NCBI RefSeq assembly: GCF_003024155.1
Contig: NZ_CP028136.1
Span: forward strand, 3,782,001 to 3,846,000
Source: Christiangramia fulva
GTDB lineage: Bacteria > Bacteroidota > Bacteroidia > Flavobacteriales > Flavobacteriaceae
Direction of reading: 5' to 3'
DNA length: 64,000 nucleotides
Shown here: one piece after another, positions 44,601 to 55,700 of the stretch
How positions within the stretch are numbered: position 1 is the stretch's first letter
Layout: every line of letters starts with the position of its first letter
Translations under genes and position numbers: made by a program
The notes under the pieces: generated by a model
Seen by the model: the letters and a program-made list of their open reading frames with translations, nothing else
What the model was told of the DNA's origin: nothing
The model's database searches: none

Positions 44601-46233
44601 ACTGATTACCTCCATTCTCTGACTCATACATTAATTCCGAAGAATCAAAAATTTTATTATCATTCCAGTCAATCCAAACAGACAAGTAGGGATTATAATC
44701 CTGGGTTTCTCCCACATCAACAGTTAAAGCCTGGATTTCTCCTGGAAGAATACATGTTGCTAAAGAAGTATAATCAGCATACCCCTCTCCAATACTAGTG
44801 TTGGAGATTCCCCCTATATTAACAGAGGCTATGTAAAATTCATCTAAATAATTGTTTGGAGGATTAAATAAACAATATTGCGCTGATTCGTCATAATTCG
44901 CTACATAATGTTTCATCTCCCTGACTGTCCTCGCCCCATCTCCTTCAACAGGATCGCCAGCCGCTTGTCCTAAATGAGTAACACCCGGATCTGAAAAATA
45001 GGGTATGTGTGTTGTTGGATTTCCATCAGTAAATTCTGTTGAATTCTGATAGGTCATTATATCAGAATAATATAAGCCATCAGAACCCTGCCATCTCCAT
45101 CCTGCAGACCAGGTATTTTCCGGCCAGTCATACCAGTTTGTGGGCCCCGGATCGGTGGCTTGATATTTATTATGTCCAACGCCCATCATATGTCCGATCT
45201 CATGAATAAATGCATCGGTATATAAGGCATAATTTACCCTGACGTTAGAAAAGGCTTGTGCAGGTGCTCCGAAACGAGATTTTAACGGAGTAGAAATACC
45301 TCCATTACCAGAGGTGGGATAAGATGTAAGCATAATTACCAAATCCCCAGCATAATTTTTTCGGAGCTCATGAACATTATCTAAAATTCCGTCATTAATC
45401 TGCAAAAGAGCTCCCCAATCTGTACCCAGGCTTTGTTCGGTGTAATTTACCTGTTCCGAATGACTTAAATTAAATACTACGCCTACGCCATTGTTAGTTA
45501 CAACCTGATTCGCCTGAGAAATTGCACTTGCTATTACTGCATCTATATCGGTGCCATTGTCTATAGCCCATGTTGAGGCTGCCGGAGTGTAAACTACCAA
45601 CAAATTTATTGTTGCTGTTTCCTGTTCTCCTGGTAAAGTGACTGAACAACTTGAAGGGTCAACAATAATATTTGATGCCTTAAAAGAATTATTTAAATTT
45701 TTTGAGGTTTTTTTCTGTATTCCATCTGAAGAAGTTCCACATTTAAAGTCTTTATATATTTTTTCATCCAGGCGAAATAAATAAGTTTTACCTGTAGCAA
45801 TATTTTTCTTTGTAATATACCGGGCATTTAACTCAGGTATTTCAATATTTATTAAATAAGAACTTTTCGAAATAGTGATATACCCGAAGGCATATTCATA
45901 ATTTTTAAGTTTTAAATTTATTGAGGTTACTCCGTTAACATCAGTATTCATATTCTGAATAACAGAATTGAATTTCCTATTGTCAAATAATTCCAATTTG
46001 ATGAGATCACCTTTGTTTAACCTTTTATAATTTTTAATTTCCGAATTAAGCTGAAAAGGCCTTGCTCTACTTGCATTGGAGAAAAAAGGCCGATTTCTCT
46101 CTGCCGATCCAATTTCGCCAGGAATTGAACCTCCCTCATTAATATTAATTTGATTTTGCGCAGTTATTGTTAAAGACAATAAAATTGAAAGATAAAATAG
46201 ATTATCTCTTAAGAAAAGGTAAAAATTTCCCAT
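38617..46233 (-). CDS. Giant secreted metzincin protein with MopE-type repeats and T9SS sorting domain
   Basis: A 2538-residue secreted protein (signal L-F-Y-L-S-I-L-L-S-L-T-I-T-A before Q-N). Residues about 205-450 are a reprolysin-like metalloprotease with zinc motif H-E-I-G-H-M-M-G-V-G-H at 344-354 and Met-turn M393 in D-I-M-T-Y. Two GEVED domains (about 465-590 and 695-830) flank a fibronectin type III domain. From about 836 to 2350 there are some two dozen D-C-D-D... / D-G-D-G-Y-G-D repeats of the MopE putative metal-binding type, many with C-D-G-x-D-N-x-C-D-G. The last 80 residues are a type A T9SS sorting domain, so it should be exported and anchored on the cell surface. Likely an adhesin or surface protease needing Ca2+; cofactor binding is inferred. 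Confidence 0.9.
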   Translation of the reverse strand: MGNFYLFLRDNLFYLSILLSLTITAQNQININEGGSIPGEIGSAERNRPFFSNASRARPFQLNSEIKNYKRLNKGDLIKLELFDNRKFNSVIQNMNTDVNGVTSINLKLKNYEYAFGYITISKSSYLINIEIPELNARYITKKNIATGKTYLFRLDEKIYKDFKCGTSSDGIQKKTSKNLNNSFKASNIIVDPSSCSVTLPGEQETATINLLVVYTPAASTWAIDNGTDIDAVIASAISQANQVVTNNGVGVVFNLSHSEQVNYTEQSLGTDWGALLQINDGILDNVHELRKNYAGDLVIMLTSYPTSGNGGISTPLKSRFGAPAQAFSNVRVNYALYTDAFIHEIGHMMGVGHNKYQATDPGPTNWYDWPENTWSAGWRWQGSDGLYYSDIMTYQNSTEFTDGNPTTHIPYFSDPGVTHLGQAAGDPVEGDGARTVREMKHYVANYDESAQYCLFNPPNNYLDEFYIASVNIGGISNTSIGEGYADYTSLATCILPGEIQALTVDVGETQDYNPYLSVWIDWNDNKIFDSSELMYESENGGNQFLADITAPVGYPAGPKRMRIRTHYTSVGDPCNGDNYGEVEDYTIFLGEAAACTGPTVPQNFILTGAGSNYASFSWDPIEGVTSYELRYRKTGSTIWNNIPDIRYPFYTLNGLELLTEYEVQIRSICAGSPSDYTNSVIFSTTDYCSSSGTNASVSITRVAFSTIDNSSTGDDSGYTDFTSISTDLQQENLYNITIENTGPSGSGFPKSYRAWIDYNADGDFEDPGELAIDISSSNNVASADFTVPATTNLGPTRMRISMKMYSKPSPCEEFQYGEVEDYTVNILPNCETPLRYYVDSDGDTYGDSSDPGTLFCSDPGTGWSSTNDDCDDTDATINPETVWYADVDSDGYGDPAVSTTSCTQPSGYVLNNTDCDDTDATINPETVWYADTDGDGYGNPAVSTTSCTQPTGYVLDNTDCDDTDATINPETVWYADADSDGYGDPAVSTTSCTQPSGYVLDNTDCDDTDATINPDTVWYADVDSDGYGDPAVSTTSCTQPSGYVLDNTDCDDTDATINPETVWYADVDSDGYGDPAVSTTSCTQPRGYVLDNTDCDDTDATINPETVWYADVDSDGYGDPAVSITSCTQPSGYVLDNTDCDDTDATINPETVWYADVDSDGYGDPAVSTNSCTQPTGYVLNNTDCDDSNAAIHPGATEVCDGIDNDCDGLIDDEDPNLDLSTASTWYADSDGDGYGDPAVSTNSCTQPTGYVLNNTDCDDNNAAIHPGATEVCDGIDNDCDGLIDDEDPDLDLSTASTWYADNDSDGYGDLATSVQACSAPSGYVADNTDCDDNDATVNPGAKEVCDGVDNNCDGQIDEGVKTTYYADTDNDGYGDPGNTIEACSAPSGYVSDNTDCDDNDNTVYPGAPEICDGKDNNCNGQIDDGASPATWYVDTDGDGYGDPAVSTNSCTQPTGYVLNNTDCDDSNAAIHPGAIEVCDGVDNNCDGQVDEGVKTTYYADTDNDGYGDPGNTIEACSAPSGYVSDNTDCDDNDNTVYPGAPEICDGKDNNCNGQIDDGASPATWYVDTDGDGYGDPAVSTNSCTQPTGYVLNNTDCDDSNAAIHPGAIEVCDGVDNNCDGQVDEGVKTTYYADTDNDGYGDPGNTIEACSAPSGYVSDNTDCDDNDNTVYPGAPEICDGKDNDCNGQIDDGASPTTWYADTDGDGYGDPAVSTTSCTQPTGYVLNNTDCDDNNAAIHPGATEVCDGVDNNCDGQIDEGVKTTYYADTDNDGYGDPGNTIEACSAPSGYVSDNTDCDDNDNTVYPGAPEICDGKDNNCNGQIDDGASPATWYVDTDGDGYGDPAVSTNSCTQPTGYVLNNTDCDDSNAAIHPGATEVCDGIDNDCDGLIDDEDPNLDLSTASTWYADSDSDGYGDPATSVQACSAPSGYVGDNTDCDDNDNTVYPGAPEICDGKDNDCNSQIDDGASPATWYVDTDGDGYGDPAVSTNSCTQPTGYVLNNTDCDDSNAAIHPGAIEVCDGVDNNCDGQVDEGVKTTYYADTDNDSYGDPGNTIEACSAPSGYVLDNNDCDDTDATINPDTVWYADVDSDGYGDPAVSTTSCTQPSGYVLNNTDCVDNNATIHPGATEVCDGIDNDCDGLIDDEDPNLDLSTASTWYADIDSDGYGDAATSVQACSAPSGYVADNTDCNDSNSAINPSVTEILGNGIDDDCDPNTPDTVEGTDSDGDGIVDSLDNCPFTYNPLQENYDRDAEGDICDPDDDNDGIADEEDCDPFDENIGRATTIYYVDNDNDGFGAQSDSGETYCSDPGEGYSLLNTDCDDSDNSIYPGAFDVRGDGIDQNCDGIDEPLECIGNDILNISEVCSDVENMSRWLVNNPSSCSVEVNWQVKKYKGSAGRGSFIANPGDNYFYTPVHPKGITQVTISWKDSKGKEKKRTMVSTGCYSASLSLYSNSYRLTVYPNPLQPEGVWFNFSPREIDETFHIGAYDLYGRQLDETSIDVSKDGGEYYWPLDHSGWEEGIYLFVVKSSTQEYQIKVIK
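40070..42300 (-). repeat. 399-bp higher-order coding repeats in the giant metzincin gene
   Basis: The region repeats a 133-residue superunit made of three MopE-type motifs. Two adjacent copies, 41340-41738 and 41739-42137, are identical by eye; those on either side are close but diverged. Such identity means recent unequal crossing-over or gene conversion. Exact copy number may be uncertain in assemblies. Confidence 0.8.
42690..43630 (-). repeat. Seven 135-bp tandem coding repeats in the giant metzincin gene
   Basis: GGATTGATAGTAGCATCC recurs at 42785, 42920, 43055, 43190, 43325, 43460 and 43595, exactly 135 bases apart (one copy begins CAGGATTG). Each unit encodes 45 residues of the form D-C-D-D-T-D-A-T-I-N-P ... 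Y-A-D-x-D-S-D-G-Y-G-D. An eighth isolated copy is near 39998. These short units lack the C-D-G-x-D-N half of the full MopE motif. Confidence 0.85.
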
Positions 46234-46704
46234 TGTTAGAAGTGTTAGTTAGTAAAATTACCTGTAGGAAAAAGCAGATCAATTTTAAAAGAAAAGGGAC
46301 AACTTGTAGGGAATTTAATATTATACAATTTCTTGTATAAATTTTAAATAATTGGATACCAATTATTTGGAAGTTTAAATTAAGGGCTTTTATCGTTTTC
46401 CTATATAAAGGAAAACCCTTTATTTTAGTTTTTCCTTATCATTATTTTCATAGCTATAAATTTTATAAAGGTTCTCTCTATCTCTTAGGAAATCAGTTAA
46501 TAAGGATCTTTCAAATTTGCTTCGATTGAAAGCTTTCTAGCGGTTATTTTTTTTCAGTTCAATCCAATCTTGCTTAGAATTTGATTATAAATATCTTTAA
46601 TTATAAGTAAAGAGTCTCGTAGGGAATACCGAATGGGATTTGTAATCTTTCTGTATCAAAAAAGTAGGTTGGTGCAATATAAATAATCATGTAAATTCTG
46701 AAAA

Positions 46705-46718
46705 GGGGAAAAACACCC
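46705..46718. promoter_or_regulatory. GGGGAAAAACACCC motif, copy 2
   Basis: Identical to the copy at 38538 and differing by one base from 63967. It lies after the terminator of the 3136-residue gene and about 470 bases upstream of the metzincin gene start. Confidence 0.5.
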
Positions 46719-46739
46719 TAATTAACTAATAATCAATAA

Positions 46740-46767
46740 AAAAGACTCTCTAAAGTGAGAGTCTTTT
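46740..46767 (-). terminator. Terminator of the 3136-residue protein gene
   Basis: AAAAGACTCTC (46740-46750) and GAGAGTCTTTT (46757-46767) form a perfect 11-bp stem with a six-base loop. It lies 17 bases past the stop codon on the - strand. Confidence 0.88.
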
Positions 46768-46783
46768 ACTTATTGAGCTAATT

Positions 46784-49700
46784 TTATTTAATAACCTTAA
46801 TTTGATATTCCTGGGTTGAACTTTTCACCACAAAGAGGTAGATTCCTTCCTCCCATCCACTATGATCTAGTGGCCAGTAGTATTCTCCCCCATTATTACT
46901 AACTTCAAGAGAAGTCTCATCCAGCTGTCTTCCGTAGAGATCGTAAGCTCCTACGTGGAATGTTTCGTCAATTTCTCTTGGCGAAAAATTAAACCACACA
47001 CCTTCTGGCTGAAGAGGGTTGGGATAAATATCTAATGTCATCCCTATATCGCTTGATAAAGTACTTGCCATTTGTAATGAAGCTGCGAGCGGACAATTAG
47101 CATTATTTGCGTTGGCATACAAAGAACTCAGGTCATTAGCCTCTTTGTTCCCATATACAGGATTATCAAAAAGTTCTCTCGTTCCATCAAGAATTTGATT
47201 TGCAGTTAATGGAAAGTCCACGCCGGTATTACAGGCATTTAAAAGAGCAGCTGTTGCTTCTTTAGCTAATTTATTAAAGCCTCCGCCTTTTAATGTCAAA
47301 GCTTCTTGCAAGGTCAATGATGGGGCTCCTATTCTTGAGGTATTCGTAATTGCAAAAACAGTGAAAAAACTTTGATTTTGGGAATAACTTGAGCACCAAA
47401 GATTTGTGGTAAACCAATAATCTGTACTACATCCTTCTCGATCAACAACTACCTGATTAAGAGGACAAACTGCATTATTAGCTAATTCAAGTTCCCCTCT
47501 TAAGGCCTTTGCTTCATTTCTACCGGCAGCAGGATCATCAAAAACAGCCTGCACGCGTGAAACTATATCAACTTCCGTAATGGAATATAAAACACCTGTA
47601 TCACAAGAGTTAAGAATTGCAGCTGTAGCCTGTTGCGCCAGTTTTCCCCATTCTCCTTTTTTACCATCCAGGGAAGAAAGGAGTGTAAGATGACCAAGTC
47701 CCTGTTCATTTGTAATTCCAAAAGTAGAATAGAAATCGTCCTGTTGATTATGACTATCACACCAGGTAATCCTATTTTTCCAGAAATCGGCTGAGCAACC
47801 TTCATCACCCAGAGTAATAAGATCTCCATCTAAACAATCATTATCAATACCATCGTTAGGAATTTCTGTCATGCCGGGATTGATTTCTGGGTCAGAATCA
47901 TCGCAATCACCTGCCCTGGAAGTGTAACCAGGTTCTGAAGCATTACAAGTTTCAATAGCTCCGGTCTCGGTACCGTATGTATCTCCATCTTCATCCGGAT
48001 ACCACGTATAAAGTGAATAGTCTCCTAATGTAACTTCAAAGATCACCTCCTGCTCTACTGAGTTTCCATTTGAATCGGTAACTGTAAAGAGAACAGTCTG
48101 TACACCAAGATCTTCGCAGGTAAAATCTACACGATCGAATATCATTGTAGATATGGCACAATTATCTGTACTTCCATTATCAATATCATCAACTGTTAAT
48201 GTAGCTATTCCATCAACATTAAGAGATAGCGTAGCATTTTCCTGAACTACAATGGTTGGTGGTTCGTTATCTTCCACTACTATTTCAGCAGTTAATTGAG
48301 CGGTAAAACCATTGATATCAGTAACGAAAACTGTATAAGTACCACTTGAGACATTTTTTAAGTCTTTTGAGTCAGCTTCAGTATCTTCTGGTGCTAATCC
48401 ATCATTATCCCAGTCGTAACGATAAGGCAAAGTACCTCCGCTAACATTCAATATCACCGAACCATCTGCTGCAGAACTACAGCTTTCATTAATTACTGAT
48501 GAAGAAAGATGAAGATTTTCGACAAACACAGCTACAATAGATTTATTAGCATCCATGGTAACACTTGTACTGCTATTACTTTGGGAGATATCGCCGCGCC
48601 ATTCCAGGAATGTCCAACCTTCAGCAGCAGTCGCAGTTAATTGTACTGTCTCATCTGAGCTATAAGTTAAATTATCAGGTAACTTTGCTACGGTTCCCTG
48701 TCCCTGAATATCAACCGCCAAGGTATAGGAGGCATCTGGAATAGGTTCAAAAATTGCAGTAAAATTCTTATCTGCATCTACTAAAACAGAGGCTGGATTT
48801 TCAGAACCGGTAAGGTCTCCAGTCCAATTTTTAAAGTACCATCCCTGTGCAGGAATCGCCTGAACAGTTACCTGATCATCCTGTGCATATTTGTATAGGA
48901 GAGGATCTTTTTTAATTATACCCTGACCTTGAGTATTCCCCTTAAGGACAAACTGGGCTGCAGTGCAAAATTCCCCGGTTATAGAATTATCAAGAATATC
49001 ATATTCAGGTAAAGATGTATTTTGAATTTCAGCATATATTTTATAATCTGTATTAACTACAGTCCATTGAATTGCCGTAGACAAACTACCGTTGGCTGCT
49101 GCTGAAATCGAGTTTTTGGCTATAGGAATCGTATCGTTTTGGGCTATATAATAAAACTGAATATCAGCATCTACATCAAGATCTCCTTCATTGACCAGAT
49201 TTGCTGTAATATTCACTTCTTCTCCACCAACCGGACATTCAATATCAAAATTAAGGCTTTCAAATGTCAGGTTTGGAGCATCACCAACTATAATAGCCCT
49301 CGAAGCTTCGTTATTAGATTCATTAGATTCACCAATAAGATTATCAGGATCTACAAATCCCCTAATAATCCTGGTTCCTCCAGTCGAACTTGCAAACGGA
49401 GCTGAAATTGCAATAGTTCCATCCTGACCAGGATCAAGTGCCGGTATTTCAATTTCTTCACCTAATAAAACATCATCGACTACTACTTTCGCCATAAAAG
49501 GATCTGATCTCATTACTCCTATATTTTCATACGATAGGAATATATTAATAGGTTCATCTATGTCTGGATTCAACTCGGTAGGTGAAATATACTCAGACAA
49601 AACTCTTAGATCTGGCTGTGGTTCCCTGATAAAGATTGATTTTTCATAACTGTTATTGGCTTCATTACATTCTACATAATTATCAGGGTCATCTACAGTA

Positions 49701-52700
49701 ACCTTCAAAATATGTTCTCCGGCTTCTGAAAATGTATAAGGAATCTGCACCACAATGCCTGAGGAGTAAAAAGTTGGTCCCACATTAGTTAAAGTTGTAC
49801 TGGCTATAGGTTCACCATCCAGATAAAAATTAACTTCAGCATCGGGAGCTGTAAAAAGACCCTTATTTTTAATAAAGGCTTCGAGTTGCTGCTGAGTATC
49901 ACGATAAAATCCGCCATTCCAAACTCTTCCTGCAGGATCCGGCTTGAAGTCAATACATAAAGGCATAGTTGCCTGATTGTCATTTTCAGATACTTCAACT
50001 ATAGAAAAACCGGGGTCAAGTACTACTTGTACATTATGATTACCATAGCTGGCAATACTGGTTTGGACAGAACGGGAAATAGTCATTCCCGGATCAACAT
50101 TTTCTGTGATCGTTAGTGATTCTTCTCGCTGCTGCCCATTTTCAGTAATAATAAATTTGATATCAAAAGGGGCTATAGCCGTACCTGTACCATTATTTCT
50201 AAAAGTAGCCTGTATCTCAAAATTTGTACTTTCAAGAGGTAAGACCGGATTTACCGTCAAATTATCAACGTTAATCTTAAGATTGGGAAGCTCCGGCGGA
50301 GGTGGTAAATGTGATATTGTTTTAGAATAGTTGTTATTAGACTCTGAATATTCGGTAATTGCTCCTTCTTCATCAACTTTTACAGATAATACGTGATCAT
50401 TAGTATCATTAAAATTATAAGGAACTTCAAAAACAAAAGCTCCGCATTTATCTATTTCCGAAACAGTTTCAGTATGAATTAGATTATCATCTATATAAAC
50501 ATTGGCGTTAAATGCTGATGTCACACCTACTCCACCAATATTATTCACACGAATATTAAAAGTGGTTGCCTCCAACATATTCACCCGTGAAGGAATGCTT
50601 GACTGATATGATATAAGATCCGGAGAATTTGGAAGAACCGTTACTGCCCTATTTGTTGAATTATTGTATTCACTGCTTTCGGCTACGGTATTATTTGAAT
50701 CAGCAGTAGAAATAAAACTACAATTGTTAGGATTCAGGCAATTGGTAACAGAATTCACAGTGACTGAAAATGGAAAGCTTTGAGAAGCTCCGGGTTCTAA
50801 AGAGCTTATAGCTACTTCCCCTATCACTTGCTCACAATTATAATATTTGAAGGTGAAATTTTCAGCAGTTAAATTGCCTATATTTTTAACTGTAGCCGTT
50901 CCGGAAACCTGTTCCCCTGCTAAAAGATTAGCGTTAGAAAGACTAATGTCTGATATTAAATCGGGGCTTGGAGGAGTTTCTAAAACCTCAAATGTCAAAG
51001 GTCCATACTCTTGTGATAATGTATAATCTGTAATGTCGCCCGATACTGAATAAGTTCCAGGAGTATCTGGTACCTGAATATACAGGTCAAACGTCCCATC
51101 TGATCTGGAATAGGTTTGACCGGACCTTCCTCCTTCTATTGTGCCGGTTAAAGTTGCTCCTGCTACATCTGGATCTACTCCTTCAGCAATTCCATAATAG
51201 ATTGAATTACCAGTAATATGAATATAATCTTTTGGATATAATTGATTTTCTGTTAAAGAAGCGTTGATCGTTATACCTCCGGGAATTACATAATCTCCTA
51301 CTATAACCGGCCTAATTGCAAAATTGTCAAGTTCATTCTGCTCATCAAGTAAATCAGTTTCATCGATAACAACCTTTATTGGGTAAAATTCAGCTATAGC
51401 AAAGCTATGCTCCCACTCAAGGGTCAAGGTTGAATTTGCTTCAATTAAAGGAACAGTTTGTGAAAATAATTGCTGATCTTCCGCATAGACCGAAACCACA
51501 AAATTCTCAGCCGGATAATCTGAAGGATTATGAATTCGCGCATAAATTTTTATGGGTTCGTCTAATGCCGGATTTTCTTTACTAAAGGAAATATCACTTG
51601 CAAATATTGATAGATCCAGTAGATTATCGGAAACAAAAGGAGCCGCACTAAAAGAGGTTTCTACCATACAGCCATCTGCAGTTTCAGTTATAATTCTGGA
51701 ATACCATTGTAATTCTTCGAGATTTGTAACGCTGGCCGTATATATTTTTCCATCAGTAACGTCAGTATCTGTGACATCTAATTCCTGCATACTTATTATT
51801 CGATCAAGTGGATCTAAAGCATCCCCATCACCGTTAGCATCTAATTCGACTTTTGGGAAACCATTCGCAGGTAATGAGCCATCAGGATTGGAATAAACCA
51901 CCTTAAATTCAAAATTGGCATCAGTAGTTCCATTTTGAGGTGAGACGAATTGATCAAGGTTGTAGGAAGCTACAGAAGATAAAGTAGCCGTAGCTGCAAC
52001 TTTTACGTCAAACGTCTGATCTTTTGTGGCAATATTTCCGACCGCATCACTAACTTTCCAGGTGATCACTGTTGTTCCTTGAGGTAATGTATAATTATCG
52101 AGGGAAATTAATTGATTTCCAACAAAGGCTTCAACAGTATATCCGCTACAGTTATCTATTACAGTAGGCTCTACGATTTGAACCTCTCCTGAACAGGCAG
52201 AAGTAACAATCGGATCGTTTAATGTAATTGCAGGAGAAAAATTATCACTAACCTTTACGTTTACTGTACAGGTTCCAACGTTGCCGTAATAATCGGTAAC
52301 ACTCAAAGTTACGGGAATTGTTTTACCGGCGTCCGTACAAGAGAAGCTCGAAATACTAAGTTCTTTAGTATCAATTCCGCAGTTATCCGTAGAACTCACC
52401 TCTATATCAGAAAGATTAATACTGGCGCCTCCATTTTCATCCAAAAACACCTCAAAATCCTCGTTGCATTGTACCTGAGGAGATTCGGTATCTCCTAACA
52501 TACCATTCAAGGGTGTCATATTGTATAGAGGGCCATCAAGAGAAGTATTATATTCAAAGACGTTCACGTAATATTCCTGGTATTGTTCTAATCCTGAAAC
52601 TGCAACCGAACTTCCTGTTCCGTCAAACACAACATATCCTCCTCCTAACAAATCACCATTACCATACACAGCATTTGCAGAATATGTCGTTAGATTTGTA

Positions 52701-55700
52701 GGAGTAACATTTATAGGTTCATTACTTAACACAACAATACGTCCGTCCCCGTCTCCATTCGTCCATGAAATAGTAGGGTTTGTAGTGCAATTATCAGTAA
52801 CACTTAAATTTGATGAAATGGTGGTTGGTGGTCCAAGGGTTTTTTGGCTAGAGGTGTAGGCGGGAACCATGTAGAGCTCTCCTGTACTGGATAGGGAATA
52901 TTCATAGAACGAAAAATAATATTCTTTACCAGCGTTTAAACCGTCAAGGCTAAAACTATTGCCAACATCATCATATACAACGAAATTTCCATTCCCTATT
53001 TCCTGACCTGATCCGAAAGTGGAGTTTGAATTATACGTAGTAAAATCGGCAGGGTCTGTACTAACGGGCCCTCCTTCTCTTGCAAGCACTAACCTTCTGG
53101 AACCATTCCCTGCGACAAAGTTAACATCAAAAGAATTATAATTAATATTGGTGAACTCTGCCGAAGAAACTTGTGTAATAGGTCTTTCTCCATATGTTTC
53201 CAAAGCAAATTTATATCCTGGCCGTAGATAGAGTCTTCCAGAACTTCCATTGTATTCAAACAAAGCAAAATTATAATTAGTTCCAGATTTTAAATTCGAA
53301 ATGTTTACATTATTACCACTTCCAGAATATAAAACAAAGTTACCTGTAGTACCAATTTCATAATAGGAATTGCCCATGCCACCAGCGTAGCTAGAATAAG
53401 ATTTTAAATCTTCAGGTTCAACTGACACGGGGCCTTCTTCTCTTCCAATTAATATTCGAGAAGTTCCGTCACCTTTGGTCCATGAAATATTTATATTACT
53501 TGTGCTTCGGCTACTTATAAACGCATTACTGGCCTGAACAGTAGGAGCAGAAAGCGTAGCGCCACTACCTTCTAAATAAGTATCCGTTAAATAATAAGTC
53601 TCGGTACCACTCCCATTATATTCAAAAACTTTAAAATAATAAGTAGTAGATGGATTTAAACCATAGAGCCAAGTACCAGAACCTCCCGTACCACTATAAA
53701 CTATAAATTCTCCAGGAGCTATTTCTGTACCATTTCCAAAAGTTGCATTTGCAGTATAGTCAATACCATCTTCAGGTACAGCAGTCACAGCACTACCTTG
53801 TTTAGCAATTACTACGCGTTTTTGCCCATCTCCTGGAGTAAAATAATAGACAAAACGATCCCCATCATTATAACTTGTCGAAAAGCTACTACCCGCCACT
53901 GTAGGATAAGAACTGGTAAGCTGACTGCCAGTAGCACCAGGTCTTAAATAAACCGGACCATAATTGCCGTTATATTCAAATAAAGCAAAATGATAGGTCA
54001 CATTCGGATTTAATCCCGTTATCCTTATTGATGTTCCACTTCCTTCGTATAGAACTTTTTGATCATTGGTTTCTATACTGTAGCTATTACTTCCAGAATA
54101 GGCCAGTGCATTGGAATAAGAACTATAATTAATTAAATCCTGAGGCTCTGCGTCCACGGCGATTTCCGGCCGCCCTATCAAAATTCTACGTGTTCCATCG
54201 CCATTGGACCAGTTGACTGTCATCTCTGAGCCTTTTACATTACTAAAAGTAATATTACTCGCCTGCATAGTAGGAGCAGAAAGCGTAGTGCCACTACCTT
54301 CTAAATAAGTATCCGTTAAATAATAAGTCTCGGTACCACTCCCATTATATTCAAAAACTTTAAAATAATAAGTAGTAGATGGATTTAAACCATAGAGCCA
54401 AGTACCAGAACCTCCCGTACCACTATAAACTATAAATTCTCCAGGAGCTATTTCTGTACCATTTCCAAAAGTTGCATTTGCAGTATAGTCAATACCATCT
54501 TCAGGTACAGCAGTCACAGCACTACCTTGTTTAGCAATTACTACGCGTTTTTGCCCATCTCCTGGAGTAAAATAATAGACCAAACGATCCCCATCATTAT
54601 AACTTGTCGAAAAGCTACTACCCGCCACTGTAGGATAAGAACTGGTAAGCTGACTGCCAGTAGCACCAGGTCTTAAATAAACCGGACCATAATTGCCGTT
54701 ATATTCAAATAAAGCAAAATGATAGGTCACATTCGGATTTAATCCCGTTATCCTTATTGATGTTCCACTTCCTTCGTATAGAACTTTTTGATCATTGGTC
54801 TCTATACTGTAGCTATTACTTCCAGAATAGGCCAGTGCATTGGAATAAGAACTATAATTAATTAAATCCTGAGGCTCTGCGTCCACGGCGATTTCCGGCC
54901 GCCCTATCAAAATTCTACGTGTTCCATCGCCATTGGACCAGTTGACTGTCATCTCTGAGCCTTTTACATTACTAAAAGTAATATTACTCGCCTGCATAGT
55001 AGGAGCAGAAAGCGTAGTGCCACTACCTTCTAAATAAGTATCCGTTAAATAATAAGTCTCGGTACCACTCCCATTATATTCAAAAACTTTAAAATAATAA
55101 GTAGTAGATGGATTTAAACCATAGAGCCAAGTACCAGAACCTCCCGTACCACTATAAACTATAAATTCTCCAGGAGCTATTTCTGTACCATTTCCAAAAG
55201 TTGCATTTGCAGTATAGTCAATACCATCTTCAGGTACAGCAGTCACAGCACTACCTTGTTTAGCAATTACTACGCGTTTTTGCCCATCTCCTGGAGTAAA
55301 ATAATAGACCAAACGATCCCCATCATTATAACTTGTCGAAAAGCTACTACCCGCCACTGTAGGATAAGAACTGGTAAGCTGACTGCCAGTAGCACCAGGT
55401 CTTAAATAAACCGGACCATAATTGCCGTTATATTCAAATAAAGCAAAATGATAGGTCACATTCGGATTTAATCCCGTTATCCTTATTGATGTTCCACTTC
55501 CTTCGTATAGAACTTTTTGATCATTGGTCTCTATACTGTAGCTATTACTTCCAGAATAGGCCAGTGCATTGGAATAAGAACTATAATTAATTAAATCCTG
55601 AGGCTCTGCGTCCACGGCGATTTCCGGCCGCCCTATCAAAATTCTACGTGTTCCATCGCCACTGGACCAGTTGACTGTCATCTCTGAGCCTTTTACATTA

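Larger units (their letters stand above)
46234..46783 (-). other. 550-base intergenic region between the two giant genes
   Basis: No gene is visible. Reading with the - strand genes, it contains the terminator of the 3136-residue gene (46740-46767), GGGGAAAAACACCC (46705-46718), GTAGGGAAT at 46619-46627 and again at 46306-46314, AAAGG-AAAA-CCCTTT at 46407-46421, and GTAGGAAAAA at 46264. The last lies close to the 46233 start. The many G-run/C-run elements suggest regulatory sites. A promoter for the metzincin gene is expected but no clear TAnnTTTG was found. The leader may be long. Confidence 0.5.
46701..47028. repeat. Long repeat copy B: sorting domain, stop, terminator and flank
   Basis: Partner of 38534-38861 (offset 8167, no indels). 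It covers the T9SS sorting-domain codons of the 3136-residue gene, its stop, terminator and the GGGG motif. The terminator stems differ by paired changes (CTCCC/GGGAG against CTCTC/GAGAG), so base pairing has been kept during divergence. Confidence 0.85.
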
